The notes beneath the pieces were generated by a model. It ran no database searches. It saw only the letters and a list, made by a program, of their open reading frames with translations, and had not been told where the DNA came from. A stretch of 28,935 nucleotides of DNA from DASXIW01 sp036497785 (GTDB lineage Bacteria; Pseudomonadota; Alphaproteobacteria; Acetobacterales; Acetobacteraceae): NCBI GenBank assembly GCA_036497785.1, contig DASXIW010000012.1:1-28935 (forward strand), in the 5' to 3' direction. The stretch's first letter is position 1. Every line of letters starts with the position of its first letter. Position numbers and translations under genes: made by a program. Positions 7,489 to 15,806 of this stretch are shown one piece after another.

Positions 7489-8322
7489 TTAGCCTGCCGC
7501 AGCCACCGGCAGCGCCATCCACCCCGGCACGCGCGGCGTCACCGCCGCCTCCCCGCAGCGCAGCCCGGCTTCGCCCAGCGCCTCCAGCCGAAGCTGTGCC
7601 ATCCCCAGCCCGTCGCGGCCCGACCGCATCACCCCGATCTCCGCCCCGTCGCGCAGCACCGGCGTACCCGGCGGGGGCACCGGTCCGTCGATGGCAACCG
7701 GCGTCAGGCGCCGCTTCACCAGGCCGCGATATTTCGTCCGGGCGGTCAATTCCTGGCCGAGATAGCAGCCTTTGGTCCAGGACACGCCATGCAGTTCATC
7801 GAAGCCGGCCTCCAGCAGGACGCTCTTTTCCGCCTCCATATCCGCCGAGCCATCCGGCAGCCCGAGTTCGAGACGATGCATGTCCCAATCGGCCGCCGTC
7901 GCCGTCGCCGGCAATGAAGCGGGCGCCAGGATGCGCCACCCCGCCGCCGGCAGCCGCGGATCGGGTGCTGCCATCGCATCCTGCGGCAGCCCTTCCGGCA
8001 GTCCGCCCCAGGCCGCGTGCACATGCAGTCTGTGCGACAGATCGGCCAGCGTCACCTTGGCGCGCAGCCGGAATCGCGTCAGCCGTTGCACCAGCCCCGC
8101 CGCCTGCGCCCGCTCCACATCCAGCAGCAGCCGGGCGCCGTCCGACAGGATGAAGAAATCGGCCAGCCATTTGCCCTGCGGCGTCAGCAGCGCCGCCCAA
8201 ACCGCGCGGCCCGGCGCGGCCTGCGCCACGTCGTTGGAAACCAGCCCCTGGAGGAAGCTGATCCGGTCCTCGCCCGCGACTTCAATCACGCCCCGGGCGG
8301 GAAGCTGTGCCATCTGTGTCAT
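7489..8322 (-). CDS. ygfZ: Folate-binding Fe-S cluster maintenance protein YgfZ (GcvT-like)
   Basis: 277 residues from the ATG at 8322. YgfZ/IBA57 proteins bind tetrahydrofolate and help maintain certain [4Fe-4S] enzymes, including radical-SAM enzymes such as MiaB. The signature KGCYLGQE (Cys186) is intact, followed by RTKYRG. The N-terminal part has the GcvT-type ISFLQGLVSND block. Frame is open upstream to 8358, but the residues before 8322 do not look conserved; the later ATG at 8313 is an alternative. It is divergent from the asparagine-synthetase-like gene, with about 107 bases between the starts. Confidence 0.93.
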   Translation of the reverse strand: MTQMAQLPARGVIEVAGEDRISFLQGLVSNDVAQAAPGRAVWAALLTPQGKWLADFFILSDGARLLLDVERAQAAGLVQRLTRFRLRAKVTLADLSHRLHVHAAWGGLPEGLPQDAMAAPDPRLPAAGWRILAPASLPATATAADWDMHRLELGLPDGSADMEAEKSVLLEAGFDELHGVSWTKGCYLGQELTARTKYRGLVKRRLTPVAIDGPVPPPGTPVLRDGAEIGVMRSGRDGLGMAQLRLEALGEAGLRCGEAAVTPRVPGWMALPVAAAG

Positions 8323-8429
8323 GGCCCCCGACTTGGCACCGCGCGCAGCGCCATGCAAGACAGGCGGCCCATCGTCTGCTACAGACCCGAATCAATGCGC
8401 CTCGTCCGCCCCTCGAAAGCCGCCGGCTG

Positions 8430-10193
8430 ATGTCCGGCATCGCCGGAATCGTCACCGCCCCGGACACTTCCCCGCCCGACCCCGAGGTTCTGGCGGCCCT
8501 GACGCGCGCCATCGCCCATCGCGGTCCGGACGGCTCCGGCCACACCGTGGTCGGCCGCGTGGCGCTCGTGCATAACCGCCTCGCCATCATCGATCTCGCC
8601 ACCGGCGACCAGCCGCTTTTCGCCGGCTCGGCCGCGCTGGTGGCCGATGGCGAGGTGTATAATTATGGGGAGCTGCGCGCGGGCCTGCGCGGGGTCAAAT
8701 TCAGTACCCACAGCGATTGCGAACCCCCGCTGCATCTGTGGTTGCGCGACGGGCCGGATTACGCGGCGCAGCTGCGCGGTATGTTCGGCATCGCCATCCA
8801 TGAGCGCGCCGCCCGCACGGTCACGCTCACCCGCGACCCCTTCGGCATCAAGCCGCTGTATGTGGCGCAGACCGAGACCAGCCTCGCCTTCGCGTCGGAG
8901 GCACAGGCGCTGCTCAACGCGGGGATCGTCCCGCGCGCCCTGCGCCCCGCCGCCCGCGACGAATTGCTGCAGATGCAGTTCACCACCGGTGCCGAGACCA
9001 TCTTCCCCGGCATTCGCCGCGTGCTGCCCGGCGAGACGCTGGTCTGCGCCGACGGCCGCATCCTCGAACGCCGCCTGAACCCCGCTTTACCGGCAGGCGG
9101 TCCGGAGCCGATCGACGAAGATACCGCCATGTTGCGGCTCGACCGCGCGCTAGAGGAAAGCGTGGACCTGCACCAGCGCAGCGACGTGCCCTACGGCATG
9201 TTCCTGTCCGGCGGCATCGACAGCGCCACCATTCTCACGCTGATGGCCCGGCTGAATGCCTCTCCCGTGCTGGCCTTCACCGCCGGTTTCGCCCATCCCG
9301 GCGCGGCTGACGAACGCGACCAGGCGGCCCACGTGGCCAAATCCCTCGGCGCCCGGCACGAGACGATCGAGGTGACGGAGGCGATGGTCTGGCAACATCT
9401 GCCCGAAATCGTCGCCTGCATGGACGACCCGGCCGCCGATTACGCCGCCATTCCCACCTGGTTCCTGGCCCGGCGCGCCCGCCAGGACGTGAAGGTAGTA
9501 CTGTCCGGCGAGGGCGGCGACGAGTTGTTCGCCGGCTATAGCCGCTATCGCAGCGCCATGAAGCCATGGTGGCTGGGCGGCAAGGTGATGCGCGGACGCG
9601 GCAATTTCGACCGCGTGAGCGTGCTGCGCAACCACCCCACCGCCTGGCGCGACGGCATGGCCGCGGCCGAGGCGAAGGCCGCCGGCGGCGGCCGCTCCCG
9701 CCTGATGGTGGCGCAAGCCGTCGATTTGGCGGATTGGCTGCCGCACGACCTGCTGCTGAAGATCGATCGCTGCCTGATGGCCCATGCGGTGGAGGGGCGT
9801 ACCCCATTCCTCGATCCCGGTGTGACAGCGGCGGCATTCCGCCTGCCCGATGCGTTGAAGATGCGCGGCGGCATGGGCAAGTGGCTGCTGCGGCGCTGGC
9901 TGCAGAAGAACTGCCCGGCGGCCAGGCCGTTCGCGCCCAAGCAGGGCTTCACCGTGCCGATCGGCCAATGGATCGGCGGCCAGGGGGCACGCCTCGGCCC
10001 GCTGGTCGCGGCCCAGCCCGGTATCGCCGAAATCGCCGACCGTGAGCGGGTGATCGGCCTGTTCCGGGCCGCCGATGGCCGCCGGCGCGGCTTCGCGGCC
10101 TGGATTCTCCTGTTCTACGCGCTCTGGCACCGCACCCATATTCTCGGATTGCCGCCCTGCGGCGACGTGTTCGAGACGCTTTCCACCCTCTGA
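8430..10193 (+). CDS. Asparagine-synthetase-like amidotransferase with Cys2 replaced by Ser
   Basis: 587 residues with the two-domain AsnB layout: N-terminal Ntn glutaminase domain (about 1-215) and C-terminal ATP-dependent synthetase domain. The synthetase side looks sound: PP-loop SGGIDS (260-265), LSGEGGDELFAGY and a DRCLMAHAVEGRTPFLD block. In the glutaminase side the catalytic Cys that normally follows the initiator Met (MCGI) is Ser (MSGI, codon TCC at 8433), and the usual NGE of the oxyanion-hole region is DGE (Asp73). Arg50 and the SDCE block (96-99) remain. The start is fixed because the conserved GIAGI begins right after it. It may use free ammonia or another donor, make a different amide, or be decaying. 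The dihydroorotase pseudogene follows 29 bases downstream. Confidence 0.9.
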   Translation: MSGIAGIVTAPDTSPPDPEVLAALTRAIAHRGPDGSGHTVVGRVALVHNRLAIIDLATGDQPLFAGSAALVADGEVYNYGELRAGLRGVKFSTHSDCEPPLHLWLRDGPDYAAQLRGMFGIAIHERAARTVTLTRDPFGIKPLYVAQTETSLAFASEAQALLNAGIVPRALRPAARDELLQMQFTTGAETIFPGIRRVLPGETLVCADGRILERRLNPALPAGGPEPIDEDTAMLRLDRALEESVDLHQRSDVPYGMFLSGGIDSATILTLMARLNASPVLAFTAGFAHPGAADERDQAAHVAKSLGARHETIEVTEAMVWQHLPEIVACMDDPAADYAAIPTWFLARRARQDVKVVLSGEGGDELFAGYSRYRSAMKPWWLGGKVMRGRGNFDRVSVLRNHPTAWRDGMAAAEAKAAGGGRSRLMVAQAVDLADWLPHDLLLKIDRCLMAHAVEGRTPFLDPGVTAAAFRLPDALKMRGGMGKWLLRRWLQKNCPAARPFAPKQGFTVPIGQWIGGQGARLGPLVAAQPGIAEIADRERVIGLFRAADGRRRGFAAWILLFYALWHRTHILGLPPCGDVFETLSTL

Positions 10194-10222
10194 CCAGCGG
10201 CTCCGCGAACGAAAGGCATAAG

Positions 10223-11548
10223 ATGGCGCAGCATTACGACCTGGTGATCCGCGGCGGCATGTGCGTGCTGCCCTGGGGCCTGGAACAGACCAGCGTCGGC
10301 GTGCGCGATGGACGGATCGCGGCCCTGGGCGTGGGTGCCGAGGCCACGGCGGATGAGACCATCGACGCCGCCGGCCTGCATGTGCTGCCCGGCCTGATCG
10401 ACCCGCATGTCCATCTGCGCGATCCCGGCGACCCGGCGATCGAGACCATCCCCACCGGCACCAAGGCGGCGGTGCTGGGCGGCCTCACCGCCGTGTTCGA
10501 CATGCCGAACACCAGCCCGTCCATCACCGATGCGGCCCGGCTCGCCTGGAAACAGGACTATGTGGAACAATCCGCCTGGTGCGACATGGGCCTGTATGTT
10601 GGCGGCACCAAGACCAACATCCCCGAACTGGCGTCGCTGGAGCTTGGCCGCGGCGTCTGCGCCATCAAGGTGTTCGCGGGCAGTTCCACCGGCGATCTGA
10701 TGGTCGAGGATGACGAGAACCTCGAACGCGTCATGCGCAGCGGCCGCCGCCGGATTTCCTTCCATAGCGAGGACGAATACCGGCTTCAGGCCCGCAAGGG
10801 GCTGTTCAAGTCGGGCGACCCCTATGCCTGCCACATGGAATGGCGTGACGAGGAAGCCGCCTTCCTCGGCACGCGCCGGCTGATGGCGCTGGCCCGCAAA
10901 ACCGGCCGCCCCGCCCATATCCTGCATGTCTCGACGGCGCAGGAACTCGATTATCTGCGGGATTATCGCGACATCGCGACGATGGAAGTGCTGGTGAACC
11001 ATCTGACGCACACCGCGCCGGAGGTGTACGAGGAGCTGCGCGGCTTCGGCGTGATGAACCCGCCCATTCGCGGCCGCGCCCATTATGAGGCGAGCTGGGC
11101 GGCCATTCGCGACGGCCGTGTGGACACGATCGGCAGCGACCACGCGCCGCATCCCCGCGCCGCCAAGGAAAAGCCCTGGCCCGACTGCCCGGCCTGACTG
11201 ACCGGCGTGCAGACATTGGTGCCGGTCATGCTGAACCATGTGAATGCCGGCCGGCTGTCGCTGCCACGGCTGGTGGATCTGATGTCCGCCGGACCCGCGC
11301 GCGTCTATGGCGTGGTCGGCAAGGGCCGTCTGGCCGCTGGCTACGACGCCGATTTCACGCTGGTCGACATGCGGCGCAGCCGCCGGATCGAGAATGACTG
11401 GATCGTGAGCCCCTGCGGCTGGACACCCTTCGCCGGCATTCAGATCACGGGTTGGCCCGTGGCAACCATCGTGCGGGGGACTGCCGTGATGCGCGAGGAC
11501 GCGGTGATCGGGATTCCGCAAGGCCAGCTGGTGCGGTTCCAGGGCTGA
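10223..11548 (+). pseudogene. Dihydroorotase (amidohydrolase) interrupted by one in-frame TGA
   Basis: The open frame codes for 324 residues of a dihydroorotase, stops at TGA 11195-11197, and continues in the same frame to 11548 with the remaining 116 residues of the family. All metal and catalytic landmarks precede the stop: PHVHLRDPG (His62, His64), AIKVFAGSS (Lys149), His181, HILHVS (His232/His235) and GSDHAPH (Asp306). After the stop come LTGVQTLVPVML and the C-terminal GYDADFTLVD block. At the stop the family normally has Gly, so GGA to TGA (one base) explains it. A GTG at 11207 could start a separate C-terminal piece. The stop is followed by C, a leaky context, so some read-through is possible. 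It is not next to pyrB, so it may be a second, dispensable copy. Confidence 0.85.
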
Positions 11549-11633
11549 GCACAAGCGTCGGAATATTTTACAGTGCAGCGGCGTCCGGCGGACGCGCCGC
11601 ACCAACGCGTTGAAAAATTGATCCGATTCTCCT

Positions 11634-11649
11634 TGGCATGGTCGTTGCT
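11634..11649 (+). promoter_or_regulatory. Sigma-54 (RpoN) type promoter of the PEP-CTERM gene
   Basis: TGGCATG (11634-11640), four bases, then TTGCT (11645-11649) matches the sigma-54 pattern TGGCACG-N4-TTGCW with one mismatch. The essential GG (11635-11636) and GC (11647-11648) are exactly 12 bases apart. Transcription would start near 11660, about 95 bases before the ATG at 11756. Known PEP-CTERM/exosortase systems often use RpoN with the PrsK/PrsR two-component pair, which makes the match more believable. Confidence 0.65.
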
Positions 11650-11755
11650 TAATACTCCCTAAACAGACTCATATTTGCGCCCGCGCTGCAGGACCCGCCA
11701 CGACATCAGGGACGGTTTCGGCATCGGGGGTGACCACCGAGAAAGGATGCCCCGG

Positions 11756-12291
11756 ATGAAACTGCAATTGACGACCGTCGGGTTCATCGCCCTCGCCGCC
11801 GCGACGATCCCAGGCACGGCACACGCCGACCCGTGAACCTCGTCCAGAACGGCAGTTTCTCGAGCACCACCCTGAAGGCTTCCGGCTTCGTGAGCGGCAA
11901 CAACCTGACCGACTGGACCGACACGTCCGGCTATACGATCCTGTACACGGCAAGCAAGAGCCACACGACGGATACATGGCACGTTGGTCTGGGCAACAGC
12001 TACCAGAACGCGCCGACGCAGTCGGTTGACAATCACGGCTTAGACAATTGGATGCAGGTGACGCTGGATTTCGTCGCGACCGCGACGTCCGAGGTGCTGT
12101 CCTTCACCGCTTCGGGCACACCAGGGCAATCGGAGCCGCCTTTCGCCCTGCTCGACGGCGTCTCCGTCGTCCAGCAGGCGCCGAACGTCTCCGGCGCCCA
12201 GCCCGTGCCGGAGCCGCCGGCCTATGCCGCCATGCTGGTGGCGCTGCTCGGCATGCTCGGCACACGTAGGCTGTGGACCCGGCGCGCCTGA
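11756..12291 (+). pseudogene. PEP-CTERM-anchored extracellular protein, frameshifted after the signal peptide
   Basis: The ATG at 11756 has a GAGAAAGG ribosome binding site and begins a clean Sec signal peptide (MKLQLTTVGFIALAAATIPG then TAHA). That frame ends at TGA 11834-11836, two codons after the cleavage site. The mature protein continues one frame over from 11833: NLVQNGSF at its start, a DUF642-like or carbohydrate-binding-like Thr/Ser-rich domain, and a complete PEP-CTERM tail (VPEP, a hydrophobic helix, then RRLWTRRA). Restoring one base in the CCC at 11830-11832 gives Asp-Pro-Val-Asn and joins the two parts into a protein of about 178 residues. Such proteins are sorted and cleaved by an exosortase, which is not in this window. 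Either a real slippage mutation or a sequencing under-call. Confidence 0.85.
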
Positions 12292-12347
12292 CCGTTTCGT
12301 CCGGTTACGGATAAGGATCGCATCCGAACTCGCTGTCTGATATCGAA

Positions 12348-12381
12348 ACGGGCCCACCATTGGTGGGCCCGTCTTTCGTTT
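12348..12381 (+). terminator. Rho-independent terminator after the PEP-CTERM gene
   Basis: ACGGGCCCAC (12348-12357) pairs perfectly with GTGGGCCCGT (12363-12372) around a 5-base loop and is followed by CTTTCGTTT. It lies 57 bases after the PEP-CTERM stop. A strong GC stem with a T-rich tail. Confidence 0.85.
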
Positions 12382-12469
12382 CACAGCCCGGTCCAGGCTC
12401 GCCATAGAAACGCTTCACTATCTGCAGCAGCATCTCCCACCCGCCGCCGTCAACATCATTCGGCTGAGC

Positions 12470-13347
12470 GTGTGGCTGGTCCTGCTGGCAGCCATTTTCG
12501 TCCCGCTGGAACGGCTTGGCGCGGTCCGCCCGCATAGACTGTTCCGCAAGCAGATCCTGACCGATCTGCGCTATTACTTTCTCGGCGGCCTGGTGCTACC
12601 GCTGCTTCTGGTCTTGCCGGTCGCGGCCATCGTCTGGATGCTGCACGGCGTCGTCCCCGGTGACGTGCTCGCGCTGGCGGTCGGGCTGCCGCTCTGGGTG
12701 CGACTGCCGGCCACGCTCGTGGCGGGTGAGATCGGCTTCTACTGGGGCCATCGCTGGACGCATGAAATCCCATTGCTCTGGCGCTTCCACGCCATCCATC
12801 ACAGCGCCGAGCAGCTCGATTGGCTGGTCAACACGCGGTCCCATCCGCTGGATCTGATGTTCACCCGCATCTGCGGGTTCATTCCGCTCTATCTGCTGGG
12901 TCTCGCGCTGCCCATGGCTGGTCCAGCGGCGCAACTGCCATTGCTGATCGTGCTCGTCGGCCCGGCCTGGGGTTTCTTCGTCCACGCCAATCTGCGCTGG
13001 CGCTTCGGCTGGTTCGAATGGCTGATCGCCACCCCCGCCTTTCACCACTGGCACCACCCAGGGACGACCATGTCGACAAGAACTACGCCGCCATGCTCCC
13101 CTGGATCGACCGCATCTTCGGCACCCATTACATGCCGCGCAACCAATGGCCCAGCCGCTACGGCACCAGCACCCCGGTTCCGTCCAATCTGGGCGGCCAG
13201 CTGATCCAGCTGCTATCGCCCCGCGGCCAGCAAGCCCGGCGATCCTCCCGGAGGCGTAGCAGGACTCAGGCCGAACGCCGGTGGCTGCTCAGACTCGGCA
13301 GGAAGGCGGTCAGCAACCCGATCAGTGGCAGGAAGGCGCAGACGTGA
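12470..13347 (+). pseudogene. Sterol desaturase/fatty acid hydroxylase family protein, frameshifted at third His box
   Basis: A membrane di-iron hydroxylase of the ERG3/DUF-type superfamily. Histidine boxes HRWTH, HAIHH and HHWHH are visible, with four or so membrane helices. Just after HHWHH the frame breaks near 13057-13060; the continuation DDHVDKNYAAMLPWIDRIFGTHY lies one frame over. One missing base in the short C run (13057-13059) explains this. In the present frame translation ends at 13204; the restored frame runs to 13347 and overlaps the 3' end of the Fsr gene by 82 bases, longer than usual for the family. The GTG at 12470 is the first standard start, but the frame is open upstream and a natural-looking N-terminus (ETLHYLQQHLPP) follows an ATA at 12404, so the original ATG may have been lost. 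Family members hydroxylate lipids; the substrate is unknown. Confidence 0.82.
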
Positions 13348-14525
13348 TAGACGAAGGTGATGCTGGTCCGGTCCGCAAGATCGCCCAGGACGGCGGCGCC
13401 GATCCCGCCCATGCCGAAGGCAAAGCCGAAGAAGATGCCTGACACCGTGCCGATATGGCCCGGCATCAGCTCCTGCGCATAAACCAGGATTGCCGAGAAG
13501 GCCGAGGCGAGCACCAGGCCGATGATCACCGACAGCACGCAGGTGAAGAACAGGCCGGCATAGGGCAGCATCAGGGTGAATGGCAGCACCCCCAGTATCG
13601 ACCCCCAGATGACGTATTTGCGCCCGATGCGGTCTCCCACCGGGCCGCCGATCAGCGTGCCGACGGCAACCGCCGCCAGGAACACGAACAGATAGACCTG
13701 TGCGCTCTGCACGGAGATGTGGAATTTTTGGATCAGATAGAAGGTGTAGTACGTGTTCAGGCTGGCGAGATAGAAATATTTGGAGAAGATCAGCGCCACC
13801 AGAATGCAGATCGACAGCACGACCCGCCCCCTGGAAAGCCCCGTCCCGCCTTCCGCCGCATGGCCGCGCGGTCTGCCACGGGCGGCCAGCCGAGCCCGCG
13901 AATACCAGCCGCCGACCCGCCACAGAATGACGATGGCCAACAGCGCGAAGGCCGAGAACCAGGCGATGCTGGAGCGCCCGTTGGGCACCACGATCAGGGC
14001 GGCCAGCAGTGGCCCGATCGCCGAGCCGGTATTGCCGCCCACCTGGAAGACGGATTGCGCCATGCCGTGCCGGCCGCCCGAGGCCATGCGCGCGACGCGC
14101 GAGGATTCGGGGTGGAACACCGACGAGCCAAGCCCGACCATCGCCGCCGCGATCACCACACCCGCGAAACTACCGGCGACTGACAGCAGCAGCAGCCCAA
14201 AGAAGCTGGCACCCATGCCCACCGCCAGCGAATAGGGCATCGGCCGGCGATCCGTGTACAGCCCCACCACAGGCTGCAGCAGGGACGCGGTCATCTGGAA
14301 CGCCAGCGTGATCAGCCCGACCTGCACGAAATTCAGATGGAAATCCTGCTTCAGCACCGGATAGGTGGCCGAGATCAGCGACTGCATGGTGTCGTTCAGA
14401 AGATGGCAGAAGCTGAGCGAGATCAGGATGGTGAAGGCGGCATTCCCAGCCGCCGGAACGCCCGGGGCGGGCGCTGCCGCGAACTCGGGGGCCGGCGCCG
14501 TGGCGGTGCTGGGCGATGCAGTCAT
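13266..14525 (-). CDS. fsr: MFS exporter, fosmidomycin-resistance (Fsr) family
   Basis: 419 residues, twelve predicted membrane helices. It closely follows E. coli Fsr in several blocks: SFCHLLNDTMQSLI near the N-terminus, LLQPVVGLYTDRRPMPYSLAVG, the long GSSVFHPESSRVARMASGG stretch, and SVFQVGGNTGSAIGPLLAA. These are specific enough to recognise the family. The ATG at 14525 has a GGAG ribosome binding site; the open frame further upstream lacks similarity. Family members export fosmidomycin and perhaps other phosphonates; the natural substrate is not known. It stands alone on -, converging on the sterol-desaturase-like pseudogene. Confidence 0.92.
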   Translation of the reverse strand: MTASPSTATAPAPEFAAAPAPGVPAAGNAAFTILISLSFCHLLNDTMQSLISATYPVLKQDFHLNFVQVGLITLAFQMTASLLQPVVGLYTDRRPMPYSLAVGMGASFFGLLLLSVAGSFAGVVIAAAMVGLGSSVFHPESSRVARMASGGRHGMAQSVFQVGGNTGSAIGPLLAALIVVPNGRSSIAWFSAFALLAIVILWRVGGWYSRARLAARGRPRGHAAEGGTGLSRGRVVLSICILVALIFSKYFYLASLNTYYTFYLIQKFHISVQSAQVYLFVFLAAVAVGTLIGGPVGDRIGRKYVIWGSILGVLPFTLMLPYAGLFFTCVLSVIIGLVLASAFSAILVYAQELMPGHIGTVSGIFFGFAFGMGGIGAAVLGDLADRTSITFVYHVCAFLPLIGLLTAFLPSLSSHRRSA

Positions 14526-14642
14526 GCGCGTCTTCTCCGGGACCGATGCGGCACCCCAACTATGGCAAATCCAGGCTGGGATACCAAGGTCGCCTGAGCA
14601 GGGCTGCCCCCCACGCACAACGCGTATCCGATCCTGGCTGCC

Positions 14643-15008
14643 TCAAAATCCCGGCCAGCGTTTGGTGCGGTCCGCCTCCTGCGCCGGGGTCAGGCTGCGC
14701 GGGCCGTCCGCCGCTTCATGCGGGTGATCGAACAGCGCCCCGGGATCGGCCCAGCAATCGACCACGCCCAGGCTGCGCGTGCCGAACGGCGGCCGAGGCA
14801 GCTCGGCCTCCTGCGGCCTGCTATAACGCTTGCCCTGCTCCAGCCGCACCACCGAACAATCCTTGCCGGTAACCCCGGAGACCACCAGATCGGCAATAGC
14901 GCGCTGGAACACCACCATACTGGCGGCGTTGGCCGCGGCGAACGCCCCGCTGGATTCAGGCGTGCAGTCCGGCAACAGGATGACGCTCAACATGAGTAGA
15001 ATACGCAT
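14643..15008 (-). CDS. Small putative exported protein, conserved in Acetobacteraceae-type genomes, function unknown
   Basis: About 121 residues. The N-terminus MRILLMLSVILLPDC looks like a short signal sequence. The Cys at residue 15 could be a lipoprotein Cys, but Asp just before it is unusual for a lipobox. The rest has a hydrophobic stretch, a GKDCSVVRLEQGKRY block, a Pro-rich patch, a GVVDCWADP block and a C-terminal TPAQEADRTKRWPGF; paired cysteines suggest a folded periplasmic protein. No recognisable catalytic motif. An upstream in-frame ATG at 15023 exists; neither start has a strong ribosome binding site. I recognise the pattern only as a conserved hypothetical. It is divergent from the TPR/BamB/Der cluster. 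Confidence 0.7.
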   Translation of the reverse strand: MRILLMLSVILLPDCTPESSGAFAAANAASMVVFQRAIADLVVSGVTGKDCSVVRLEQGKRYSRPQEAELPRPPFGTRSLGVVDCWADPGALFDHPHEAADGPRSLTPAQEADRTKRWPGF

Positions 15009-15129
15009 GCCGCAATGAGGCATGCCGAAATGAACAACGGATTAGTACCAATGGCGTGACAGGCGAGGTTTGCTCCCGAGTTCCGCCGCCGCTATGGTCC
15101 GGCGCCCGATGCCACCCGAAGGGAACGAC

Positions 15130-15798
15130 GTGTCCGATATCTTCGACGAGATCAGCGAGGATCTGCGAGCCGAGCGGGCGCATCATCTGATGCGCCGGTA
15201 CGGCGCGTTGCTGGCCGGCATGGCCGTGCTCGCGATCCTGGGTGTCGGGGCCTACCAGGGCTGGAAATATTACCAGCAGCAACAAACCATGCGTCAGGCG
15301 GATTCGTTTCTGGCGGCGATGCACATCGCCGACGGCGCGGACGGCGCCCAGCGGCAGACGGCACTTCCCGCCTTCGCCAAACTCGCCCAGGACGGCAATG
15401 CCGGCTACCGCACCCTGTCGCGCCTGCGCGAGGCCGCACTGAAGGCCGCTGGCGGGGACGGCGCCGGCGCCGCCGCGCTGTGGAACGAAATATCGGCCGA
15501 CACCAAGGCCGACCCGTTGCTGCGCGATCTCGCCAGCCTGGAATGGGCGATGCACCAGATCGACGCCGGCGACCCCGCAGCCGTCCAGGCCCGCCTCGCG
15601 CCACTCGCCGCCGCCAATAATCCGTGGCATGCGCTGGCGCAGGAACAGCAGGCTCTGCTGGCATTGCGCCAGGGCCATAAGGATGCCGCGCGCGATATCT
15701 TGAAGCGCCTGGGCCAGGACGTCACCGCGCCGGACGGCGTGCGCGGCCGCGCGAACGGCCTGCTGGCCGAGCTCGGCAGCCCGGCCGGAGGTTCATAG
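15130..15798 (+). CDS. YfgM-like membrane-anchored TPR protein
   Basis: 222 residues from the GTG at 15130, chosen because GAAGGG sits at the right distance upstream and family similarity begins at SDIFDEISEDLRAE. An ATG at 15109 is possible but has a poorer site. A short acidic N-terminal helix is followed by one membrane helix (about residues 28-50) and a periplasmic alpha-helical TPR_21-like domain rich in Ala and Leu. YfgM proteins act at the Sec translocon with PpiD as periplasmic chaperone helpers, and their genes commonly sit before bamB and der, as here (8-base gap to bamB). The domain call is by pattern and context. Confidence 0.85.
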   Translation: MSDIFDEISEDLRAERAHHLMRRYGALLAGMAVLAILGVGAYQGWKYYQQQQTMRQADSFLAAMHIADGADGAQRQTALPAFAKLAQDGNAGYRTLSRLREAALKAAGGDGAGAAALWNEISADTKADPLLRDLASLEWAMHQIDAGDPAAVQARLAPLAAANNPWHALAQEQQALLALRQGHKDAARDILKRLGQDVTAPDGVRGRANGLLAELGSPAGGS

Positions 15799-15806
15799 AA
15801 GACAGA

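Noticed and set aside
11195..11209. UGA as selenocysteine codon in the dihydroorotase
   Set aside because: The family has Gly here, no selenocysteine role is known for it, and no SECIS-like hairpin is obvious right after the codon.
11633..11655. TTGGCA and TAATAC as a sigma-70 -35/-10 pair before the PEP-CTERM gene
   Set aside because: The spacing is 11 bases, too short; the sigma-54 reading fits the spacing exactly.
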